From contig NW_022098057.1 of assembly GCF_002288925.2 (NCBI RefSeq), positions 63,231,641 through 63,295,640 on the forward strand: a stretch of 64,000 nt of DNA, read 5' to 3'. The stretch comes from Delphinapterus leucas. Lineage: Eukaryota; Chordata; Mammalia; Artiodactyla; Monodontidae. Below the pieces are notes generated by a model, which did no database searches, was not told where the DNA came from, and saw nothing but the letters and a program-made list of their open reading frames with translations. Shown piece after piece: positions 47,101 to 59,100 of the stretch. Made by a program: the position numbers and the translations under genes. Positions within the stretch are counted from its first letter, which is position 1. The number at the start of each line of letters is the position of its first letter.

Positions 47101-50100
47101 TGGAATCTTCCAGGACCAGGGCTCGAACCCACATCTGAGCATTGGCAGGTGGATTCTTAACCACTGTGCCACCAGGGAAGTCCCTAATCACTTTAACTTT
47201 TATTAGCAGGTGAAAAATGGAGATTAAGAAATTACAGATATTTAAAATCATGACTACCAATTATAAATTCTTAAAAACTGTTGCCTAAAATTCTTTTTAG
47301 CAGAAAACCAGCAAAGTTAAAGGGAACAAACTAAATCTAAATATTAATTAAAATCAGGGAATTCCCTGATGGTCCAGTGGTTAGGACTTCGCACTTCCGC
47401 TGCAGGGGGCACAGGTTTGAGCCCTGGTCAGAGAACTAAGATCCCACAAACCACATGGCGTGGCCAAAAAAATAATAATAATTAAAATTAAAAAGCAGTT
47501 ATGGGGCTTCCCTGGTGGCGCAGTGGTTGAGCGTCTGCCTGCCGATGCAGGGGACACAGGTTCGTGACCCAGTCCGGGAAGATCCCACATGCCACGGAGC
47601 GGCTGGGCCCGTGAGCCATGGCCGCTGAGCCTGCACGTCCGAAGCCTGTGCTCCGCAACGAGAGAGGCCACAACAGTGAGAGGCCCGCGTACCGCCAAAA
47701 AAAAAAAAAAAAAAAAAGCAGTTATGAACCAATAGAAGGTTTGGGGGCAACTGGTCAGCTATCTGGAGAAAAGTAAAGTTGGATCCATAGCTGATCTCTT
47801 ACATCAGGACAAATTCCAAATGAATTAAAAGTTTAATTAATTAATTAAAATTCCTAAACTATAGTGTATTACTTTAGTAGAATCAAGCACAGAAAATTTT
47901 TAGAACCTCAGTGTAAAAAAGGCCTTTCTAACTGGTATAAAACCCAGAATCCAGTAAAAACTGATAAATCTGACTTACATAAACATCAAGAACTTCTAGA
48001 TGGCAAAAACCACCATAAGCAAGACAAACTGGGGAAGTTTTGCTGCTCTTAATACAGAAAGAGGGGGACTTCCCTGGTGGTGCAGTGGTTGAGAATCCGC
48101 CTGTCAATGCAGAGGACATGGGTTCGATCCCTGGTCCAGGAAGATCCCACATGCCATGGAGCAACTAACCCTGTGCACCACAACTACTGAGCCTGCGCCC
48201 TAGAGCCCGTGAGCCACAACTACTGAGCCCACATGCTGCAACTACTGAAGCCCATGCGCCTACAGCCCGTGCTCCGCAACAAGAGAAGCCACCACAATGA
48301 AAAGCCTGTGCACCACAATGAAGAGTATTCCCCGCTCGCCGCAACTAGAGAAAGCCTGCACGCAGCAGCGAAGACCCAATGCAGCCAAAAAAGAAAGAAA
48401 AAAAAAAAAAAACAGAAGAAAAAGGGATTGATTTTCCTAATATATAAAGAGTTTCTACACATCAAAAGGAAAAGACTAATAATCCAATAGAGATGGGGCA
48501 AAGGATATGGATAGGTGGTTTACAGAAAAGAAATACAAATGGCTTTTATACACACATGAAAAGATGCTCACCCTCACTCAGATGAGAAAAATGAATTAAA
48601 CTTTTCCCCCTACCCATGAGATCAGCTAAAAGTTTTATAACATCATGCTTATGAGAATATAAGGAGAAAGAGGTACCCTCCTACATTCATTGCTGGTAGT
48701 AATGCAAACTGGTACAGTCCATAAAGAGGAGAAACTAATAATATGAATCGAAATTACAAATGAATATACCCTTGGAAACAGCAATTCCACTTCTAAGATT
48801 TTATCTTGCACACAAACCAACACATATGTGAAATGATATTATTAACTAAAGCATTGTTTATAATAGCAAAAGACTAGAAACAACCTGTTATGTCCACCAA
48901 TAGCTAGCACACCCATTGAATGGAATACTGTAAGAAAGATGAGGAAGTGTTCCACACATTGATATGTAAAGAACTCTAAAGTATGTATTGTATATAACCA
49001 CTTAACTAAAAAAAGGGTGGGATGTAATGTAGAGGCACTTGCAGGTATATGGATAAATACTTAAAGGATTTTAAAACTTATAAACATATCACCTATGAGT
49101 AGCTGGAGTACATAAACAGGACACTTTTTACTGTATAATCGTTCACACTTTTTTTTTGAACCATGTGAATTTATTATCTATTCAAAAATTAATTTTTTTA
49201 AAAACAAATGAGTAACTCACTGCCAGCAATATTAAGTATCAAAGTTAGTCTCCGAGGTGGATATTTATTTTAAGTTTAAACAATATTTTAAGATTTCAAA
49301 ATTTCAACTAAAATGAATTTCAGTTCAAATACTCTTCAACTTACCAATTCCCGTGATCTCTTTTTTGATCAGTTGTAACTCCATATGTTGGATTTTTATT
49401 CTTACTAATAAGAAGTAAATTTTTCCAACAATCACATCCTTTAAATGATACCTTTGGGGAAAGAGTATTTGTCACTTACTAAATATCAGTTTACAAAACA
49501 AACAAAAAGAGTGAAATATGTCCTGAAAGGCTTTATTAGATATCTGTAGGATAATTACTATTTAAGAATACCATTCTGACCATTCATGTGTTTAATGTTC
49601 TTTTTTGAAAAAAGTACTCATCATTTTACTATAAAAATAAGGAAGCAAAGTTTACTTGACCATCGATACACCTCAGAGGGAAGAATTAGCCTGATTAATT
49701 GTTGGTCCCTACGTAGAGGTTAACTTAGTTTCCAAAGAACTTAAGCATGGAAAATTAAGATTTTTATGCCTGAAAATTTTTATTTGGTGTATGAAGATGT
49801 TTTGAACATTAAAAACTCCACACATGGGTTTAGTGTCAGTATTACTGCAAGTGCTAGAATAGTGCAGCTAACAAATCACCTGGCCACAAAGAGAGACTCC
49901 ATAAATTGAGTTTGTTGCTGTAATACCTACTAATCAAAGACTTTTCCCAGGGACCTTGAAATAATATGGTAGCAAACCTAGGAATTCCTGTAATTCCCAG
50001 AGGGCTTTTTTTTTTTTAAACTTCTCCCAGGTTTGGATCTCAAAATAATATCCCAAGAGTTGATTAATGCAATTATGTTAGTCTGAAAGGAGGCTTCCAG

Positions 50101-53100
50101 TGACAAGTTTTAGATCCTAAACTATCTAATAATTTTATCAACAATATAATTTAAGACCCTGAACGCGTGTGTATCACAATTTCAGTGATATAAACTGGGA
50201 CATGACAAGTAATAAAAATCATGTAACAGAAGAGTGCACAGGAAGGGGACAAAAGAATGAACATCCATTTCTTCAACAATAAACTTTAGTGAAAAATAAA
50301 TAAATAAAAGAGAAAACCTATAAATTAAAAGAGATTTAAGAATAAAAAAAAAAATGTAGTGTGTTTGGATCCACTGGATTTGAGCAAGTCTTGTTTGGAT
50401 ACTGATTTGAACAAACCATATGGGGAAAAAACATTTATGAGTAAATTAGGGAAAAGTGAACACTGACTAAATATGTGACGAGGTTAAGAAATTATTAATA
50501 TTTTTAGATATATACTTTGGTATATGTTTGAAATTTTCCATAATAAAGCTTTAAAAGGCATTAATAAATAAAATAAGCGCCCATTTCTGAAAATGCACAA
50601 CATATATAAACATATATACCCCCTCCCATGGAAAGATATACATGAGAATTTAATAGTGGTTAAGTAGTAATGGTGAAAATATGTGGTATTTTTACTTCCT
50701 TTGACTTTTCTACATTGTCAATTTTTTTAATAATAAAAATGTATTGCTCATGTAGTCAGAAAAAGAACATTTTTGCTTATTTTTAAAGAGATGACCAGCT
50801 AAAATGATCTCAAGACAAGAAGATAAATTTTTTGAGACACAGGATTAGATGCCTTCTGAGATGGTGAGATCCTCTATAAAAAATGGTCAATTACCAGGAA
50901 TAGAATAAGAAAGACATCTGCGCTGAGTCAGAAACAAAACTAAATTCCTAAAGTTTCTTTCAGCTCAGAGATTCTGTTGGTCTGTTAACATCAGATTAAT
51001 GTTGATTCTATCCTTACCTTGACCAATTTACAAAGACATAAAAGGTTTATTTCTTAATTTTCCCTGAACATTTATGTTATCTGTTTGTGAAAGGTACTTA
51101 CTTTGATTTATTATATTCAAATTCTATGTGTAGACAATCTTCAATGCCCACTTCCATCTTAATAGAATTGTTGACATCAGGATAGGTAGCAAGCTGGTGA
51201 ACAATAAGATCATATTCTTTTACCAAGTCTGTCAGTCTTCTTACTATCGTCACTTTAAGGAAATACCTACAAAATTAATGGAGAGGACAAGTTAAATCTC
51301 CTGTGATATATCTCAGTGTTTTAAATAAGCAAACATTAACTGCAACTCTGCTTTCTCCTTGCTGGAACTCCTTAGGGATCAATTTACTCCATTTACTTCA
51401 TGAAGAAGTTTTCATTTTTAAATAAATACCCCCACCATAGAAAAAATGCAAAGTTCAATTTTAAGAATAGTGTACATACTTTTTAGATCAATTTGAAGCA
51501 CCATCATCAAGCCTACTTGAGGACATCTCTCTAGATCACTGCTTTTTGTTTGTTTTTTGTTTTTCTCTAGATCACTTCTTAACCATACACTAAATGAGAT
51601 TCATTGGGAAACTAATGGATTTAGAGAGTAATTCCATTTACAGGACAAATGAAGTACCTAAGAACAATTCACACAGGGAAGTGTATGACTAAAACTTCTC
51701 ATAATAGGATTCTCTAAAACTACAGAAGGCTCTTACTACATCAGATGAGCATTAGCCAGAAAAAAACAAAATATCTGACAGAATTTTAAAAATCTTAAGC
51801 CTTCCAGTCCAAAATTATAATTAGAAGTTCTAATAAGACATTCAATAGTAGTCATTACTTTCTGGTTTTGATCTGTCTACAGTTTCTGATACATGTTCAT
51901 ACCTTAAACGGACATTGGCACCGATGTAAGATTCATATGGCTTTTCAACTTGCATAAATTCAAAATCATAACTTCTGCTCTGAGTCAGTTCTCCAGGTAA
52001 GGCTAGTTCTTTCACTAGGTTTACAAATTCGTGAGTATTACTCTTGTCATTGAAAAGTTCTAAGAAATTTTAAAAAGCAAAAAGACCAATTATATTTAAT
52101 ACCCATCTTATTAAAACCCAAACTTCTACTTCCAAAGCAAATAATTTTTACAAAAAGAATTAGTTGGATTTGTCTCCACTTTAAATACTAGAGCTATGAT
52201 CTGAATTCCATTATCTTTCTCACTATTATGCTCCACTTAGGCATAAAAAAATTCAAGCAGCATAGCAAAATGAAAATTTCTATTATAAAAAAATGAATTC
52301 ATTCCTTTAATGCATTTAGGGTTTGCCCAGTATGAAGCTGTTTTAACAGACATATTTCCAGCAATTATTTGAACTTCCTCCCTTCTAGGCAAAAAATGTA
52401 TTGTCTTGTTGTTTTGCTTTAGTTAGGCAAATATATTACCTTGATAAAACTATAATACGCAAAAGACTAAAATCAACTATCAGTTAATTACTATAATTTG
52501 CCCCTTAAATATAATCTCATCCAAAATAGACATGTAAATAAATATCCACCCATTCCAATTTTGATACTTTAAAAATGTACAGTAAAACTTAGAAAGCTAG
52601 GACCTATTTTCTTTTCTCTTTTCCGAATCTGCAGTACCAAAAGATTTATACAGTTTAACTCCTACTAAATCAAGAATGTCTCTGAAATACACATATGGAA
52701 ACATACACAAGTTGATCTAAGTCAAAAAGAAATTACATTTTTCCTTTTCACATGGAATTTTCTATTGACAAGTGAGTCTGGCTACAGGTACACACTAAGT
52801 TAGGAAGACAAATGGCATGGGTAATTAGAAAGTGAAGGATGAAGGTGACACTGCTAATTGTGAATAAACCTGGTGAAAAATGTAGGCAGATGGAAATTTC
52901 AGTGAGTAAACTAATTTACTTGAATTATTTTTCAAGGCTGGTAGCTTACATAACTCCTTTCACTTTTAGTAATTAAGTTTAATCACAAATAAAGGCAGGA
53001 TTAGTCAAATATCATTTAATACAATTAAAAGAAACATGATTTAATGTTTATAAAATAAATCCTCTTTTATTACGCAAAATCAATTCCTTCTTTCCATAAA

Positions 53101-56100
53101 GCTAAGTGCCAAATCAAACTCTCTTCAAACTCAGTTATCAAAGAAAAAAAAGTAATACTATTTTAAAACTCACCAATTTGACCTACAAATTCAATTCTAA
53201 TTCCTTGGTGCTCTAGCCTCTTTCCAGATTGCTTAAAGGCTATGTTTACCTGCCAAAACATGAAATTGTAAGAGATGTTAACAATCCTTTGCGGGCCTAC
53301 TAGCAGATTGCTTCCAGATGAATACAATGTATAAATATTTCAGGTATTCATTTCTGAAGTCTGAGACACCACCACATACCTAGATCCTACCTAGACCTTA
53401 TAGTGCCAGAGAAGGTAAAACCTGCTCATATACAATCAGTAATGAACCTCTTACTTATATGTACACTTAAAGCATCTTCTTTGTTAGTAAGGAATCCTTC
53501 TTCACAGCTGGAGAACTATAAAGACTCAATAAAAGGGAAAACTTTCAACTATTCAAATATGTTTTCAGGTCAAACAGTTAAAAAATTCTACAACAGCATT
53601 TTAATGTAAGGTTATTACTAATTCCAAGAACTGATCTTAAAGATCACTTTCAGCCTTTTATAACCAACAATATATTGTTATAATTCCTGATCTTAAAAGC
53701 AATGCTTATTGCCCTGAGTCTGCTACTCATCCTAAAAACAGAATGTCTAAAGATTTAAATTTTGAGTATGATTATCTTACGTACTTTTCAAATTAAATAT
53801 ATAATCTAAAATCCCTAAATTCATATGTGCCAAATGGAAACCTTAATTTTATACATTTTAATTTGACAAAATATCTATAAAGTACATACATATTAAAAAC
53901 AAAACTCGAAACATTTAAGGATTAGCTAACATACCAAAAAGCATACTTCCGGGTTTATTCTTTACTATAAAAAATATTGGTAGCATGACTCTTAAAAGCT
54001 TTTCTTCCAAATAGTGTTTTCAAAAGAGAACAGAAATTAAGGACCAATAAAAACTGAAGTTCAGTTACTTCTGTCTGTAAACTACATAATTAAAATATTC
54101 ATGCTTCTATATCTTCCATATATCTGTGACCAGGATGAGTTAGTTACTTGCCTTCCAAATTAATATCTCAGAAAAACAAGTAAATAATTAAACAAATTTG
54201 TAGTACATCATATGATGTAGTATAATTAAAGTATAAAAATAATAAGGTCAAAGAATATTTAATGATGTGGGAAGATGTGCATGGTATGTCACATGAAGGA
54301 AGCATGGTCAAACTGTATACAAGTATAATGCCAATTATATTTTTTAAACTACAGAAAAAACTCTTAACAGGAGTTACTTCTGGAATGTATGCTTATGGGT
54401 AATTTTGTTTCCTTCTCTGTAGCTTTTTTTGACAGACGGCAATTAAATTTAACTTTAGAAAGTATATGCTTCAGGAGTCCCAAGACAATTCAATGGGGAA
54501 AGAATATTCTTTTCAACAAATAATGCTGGAACAACTCAATCTCAACATACCTTGCACCATATACAAATATTAACTCAAAATGGATAAAAGACCTAAATGT
54601 AAGAGCTACAGTTACAAAACTCTTAGAAGAAACATAGGTGTAAATCTTCTTTATCTTGGATAGGCAACTGTTTCACAGATGACACCAAAAGCATGAGAAA
54701 TGAAATTTTAAAAAAGATAAACTGGACATCATCAAATAGAAAATTTTAGTACTTCAAGACACCACCAAGAAAGTGAAAAGACAACTCACAGAAATAGAGA
54801 AAATATTTGCAAAACATAACTGACAAAAGACTTGTATCTAGAGTATATAAAGAACTCTTACAACTCAACAATCAAAAGACAAATAACCCAATTAAAAATG
54901 GTCAAAGGATATGTACAGACTTTTCTCCAAAAGAGTTATACAAACAGCAATAAGCACATGAAAAGATACTCAATATTATTCATCATTAGGGGAAATGCAA
55001 ATCAAAACCATTATGACCACTTCTCACCCACTAAGATGGCAATAAAAAATACAGACAATAATAAGTATTGCCAAGAATGTGAAGAAACTGGAACCCTCAT
55101 ACATTGCTGAAGAGAATATAAAATGGTGCAGCTGCATTGGAAAAGCCTGGCAGTTCCCTTAAAAGTTAAACATAGAGTTAACGTATGACCCAGCAATTCC
55201 ATTCCTAAGTATACACCCCAGAGAAATGAAAACACACAGTCACACAAAAACTTAACACACAAATGTACAGCAATATTCATAACAGTCAACAAACAGAAAC
55301 CCAAATATCCTCAACTGAAATGTCCTCAACTGATGAATGGATGAAGAAGTGTGGTACATCCATATACTACACAGATATATACTGAAATATTATTCCGCTA
55401 TAGAAAAGAATGGTGTTTTGATACATGCTGCAACATGAATGAACCTTGAAAACATTATGCTACATGAAATGAGGCAGACACAAAAAGACAAATCTTATAT
55501 GACCACTTATATGAAACAGAACAGGCCCAGAACAGGCAAATTTATAGGAAAAAAAGTAGACTAGAGGGACTTACTTCCCTGGTGGAGCAGTGGTTAAGAA
55601 TCCGCCTGCCAATGTAGGAGACACCGGTTTGAGCCCTGGTCCAGGAAGATCCCACATGCACGCAGCAACCCTGTGTGCCACAACTACTGAGCCTGCACTC
55701 TAGAGCCCGTGAGCCACAACTACTGAGCCTACATGCCACAACTACTGAAGCCCATGTGCCTAGAGCCTGTGCACCACAAGAGAAGCCACCACACACACAC
55801 AAAAAAGAAGCCACCACAATGAGAAGCCCACGCACCGCAACAGAGAGTAGCCCCCCTTCGCCGCAACTACAGAAAGCCTGTGAGCAGCAACGAAGACCCA
55901 ACCCAGCCAAAAATAAATAAACTAATTTTTTTAAAAAAGTAGGCTAGAGGTATCCAGGGACTGGGAGAAAAGGGAAAAGAGTAGTTATTGCTTGATGGGT
56001 ACAAAGTTTCTGTTTGGGGTGATGAACAAATTTTTAAAATAGTGGTGATGGGGGCTTCCCTGGTGGCACAGTGGTTGAGAATCCGCCTGCCAATGCAGGG

Positions 56101-59100
56101 GACACGGGTACGAGCCCTGGTCCAGGAAGATCCCACGTGCCACGGAGCAACTAAGCCCATGTGCCACAACTACTGAGCCTGCGCTCTAGAGTCCGGGAGC
56201 CACAACTACTGAGCCCACGTGCTACAACTACTGAAGTGCTACAACTACTGAAGCCCGTGCGCCCTAGAGCCCTTGCTCTGCCACAAGAGAAGCCGCTGCA
56301 ATGAGAAGGCCATGCACTGCATCGAAAAGGAGGCCCTGCTCCGCAACTAGAGAGAGCCCGAGCACAGCAACGAAGACCCAATACAGCCAAAAATAAATAA
56401 ATAAATTTATTTAAAAAAAAATAATGGTGATGATTGCACAACACTGTGAATGTGATTAATGCCACTGAATTAGACACATAAAAATGGTTAATATGGTAAA
56501 TTTTATTATATATATATTTTTAAAAAGGAATAAACCTTGAAGACATCATGCTGAGTAAAAGAAGCCAAACACAAAAGGCCACATATTTTATGATTCCATT
56601 TATATGAAATGTCCAGAATAGGCAAATCCACAGAGAAAGAAAGCACACTTATAGATTAGTGGATGCTAGGTGTCTTAGTCCATTCGGGCTGCTATGACAA
56701 AATACCATAGACTAGGTAGCTTAAAAACAACATAAATTTATTGCTTACACTTCTGGAGGCTGTGAAGTTCAAGATCAAAGCGCCAGGAGATTTGGTGTCC
56801 GGGGATAGCTTGCTTTCTGGTTCACAGACGGCTGTCTTTTCACTATGTCCTCACATGTCAGAAGGTGCACATGGGATTTCTCTGAGGACACTAATCCCAT
56901 TCATGAGGGCTCTGCCCTCATGACCTAATCATCTCCCAACCCCCCCCTAGCCCCACCCCCCCAATATATCACACTGGGGATTAGGTTTCAACACATGAAT
57001 CTTATAAGGACACAAACATTCAGTTTATGGCACCAAGGGAGTTACTGCTAATGGTATGGTGTTTCTTCTGGGGTGATGAAAACATTATGGAATTAGATAG
57101 TGGTGACAGTTGCACAACTCTGCAAATATAGTAAAAACCTCTGAACTGTACACTTTAGTAGGGTGAATTTTATGGTATGTGAATTACAACTCAATAAAGC
57201 TATCTTTAAAAAAATAAATGAAAAAAATAAAAAATGAAAGTATATGTCACAAATAAACCAATGGAACAGAACAGAGATGTTGAAACAGACTCATACAACC
57301 TCTGGCTGATGACAAAGGTGATGCTGCAGTGTAGTGGGGGAAAGGATGGCTTTTTAATAAATGTCCTGGGTTAATAAGATATCCATGTGGGGAACAAACA
57401 AACAAACAAACAAGTAGCCTTGACTCCTATATCACAAAGACAAAATCAATTCCAAAAAACTGAAGATCTAAATGTGAAATTGTTTTAAATTATAGGAAAA
57501 ACAGGAGAACATCTTCATGCCCATACGGTAGGCAAAGATGTCTTCAACAGGATACAAAAAGCACTAACATTTGTAGAGTATTAAAATTAAGAACTCCTGT
57601 TCATCCAAAGATACCATTAAGATAGTGAAAAATCCAGCCAGAAAGATATTTATAATACATATGCAAAGGACTCTATATTGAGAAGCACGTATCAAGAACA
57701 TACCAAAAAAAAAAAAAATCCTACACATCAATAAGGAAAAAAGTCAACTGAGTATAAAAATGAGCCCAAAAAACTCCCCACCAAAACCCAAAGCCTTGAA
57801 TAGGCATTTCACAAAGGACATCAAATAGCCAATAAATATATGAACAGTCACTCAACCTCATTAGATGTCAGGGAAATGGAAATGTACACATGTAGCGAGA
57901 AAATGAGAAGATAAGACGACAAGCCATAAACTGGGAGAAAATATTTGCAGAAGCCACATCTGAGAAAGGGCTGTTTTCCAAAAAGGGCTGTTTCCCACTC
58001 TTAAAACTCAATAAGAAGAAAACAAACAACCCGAATGAAAATTAGGCAAAAGATTTGAACAAGCACTTCACCAAAAAAGATATATATTTGAAGATAAACA
58101 TATGAAAAGATGTTCAACATCATATTATTAGGGAACTGCAAATTAAAACAATGAGATACCACTACAAAACTATTAGAATGGGCAAAATCTAGAACACTGA
58201 CATCATCAAATGCTAGCCAGAATGTGGTACAACATGAACTCTCATTCATTGCTGAAAATGGTAGTGCTACTTTGGAAAATAGTTTGGCAGTTTCTTACAG
58301 AACCAACACTATTTCCTTTACTCGTTTGACATGTTCCATCCTTTTAATGATTTTGTCTGCTCTCTTTCAGGCCTCTTCTCTTTCTCCCCATCATTTTAAA
58401 GGGAGAGTAAAGTAGAAAAGCAAAAAATTTATTTCAAATATAACACTAAGACATCAGTAAGTAAACTGGCAAAGGACCAGAATAGACGATGCAGTAAAAT
58501 AGCTAATAAACCTAAGTTCAACCTATCTAGTAACCAAAGAAATGCTATCTAAGAATAGTATCATTTTTGCCTATAGAAATAGCAAAGATTAAAAAGTGAC
58601 CATATTCAGTACTACCCTGAGTGAAACAAGGCATTAAGTGAACATGTGATTTGATGCAAATTCTCCAGGTTAATATGTATTGATACCCTTCAAATATTCA
58701 TGTCTTTTGGTCCAGCAACTCACTTCCAGGAATTCATTCTAAGGAAGTAATCTTATCCTACAGAAATTTGGAGAAAAACTTATGTACTAAAGTTTTATTA
58801 CTAAAAACATGCCTGTATTACTAAAGATACGGTGATATACTACAAGCAGTCTGAAAAATACAGTAGAAACTATTTAAATATCCAATAATAGGGAAAAGTT
58901 ATGCTTAATATATTATACATACATTAACTAATGCAGAGAAACTAGGAGGAAACACATTCAAATTTTAACAGTGAATTATTTCCATATGATGGGAATATAG
59001 ATAATTATTTTATTTCCCAAACTATCTACCATGTGTATGTATCACCTTAACAAGCAGGGGAGAGAAACTCTTAATATTTCAAAAATATTGAAAATAATTG

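Larger units (their letters stand above)
54470..56520 (+). mobile_element. L1 ORF2/3' UTR relic interrupted by two SINEs, VPS26A intron 2
   Basis: Ordered L1 phrases: 'aatggggaaagaatattctt', 'aaaagacaactcacagaaat', 'aaatgcaaatcaaaaccatt', 'ttaacgtatgacccagcaat', then 'atccagggactgggagaaaa' between the SINEs and 'attgcacaacactgtgaatg' after them. Confidence 0.88.
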
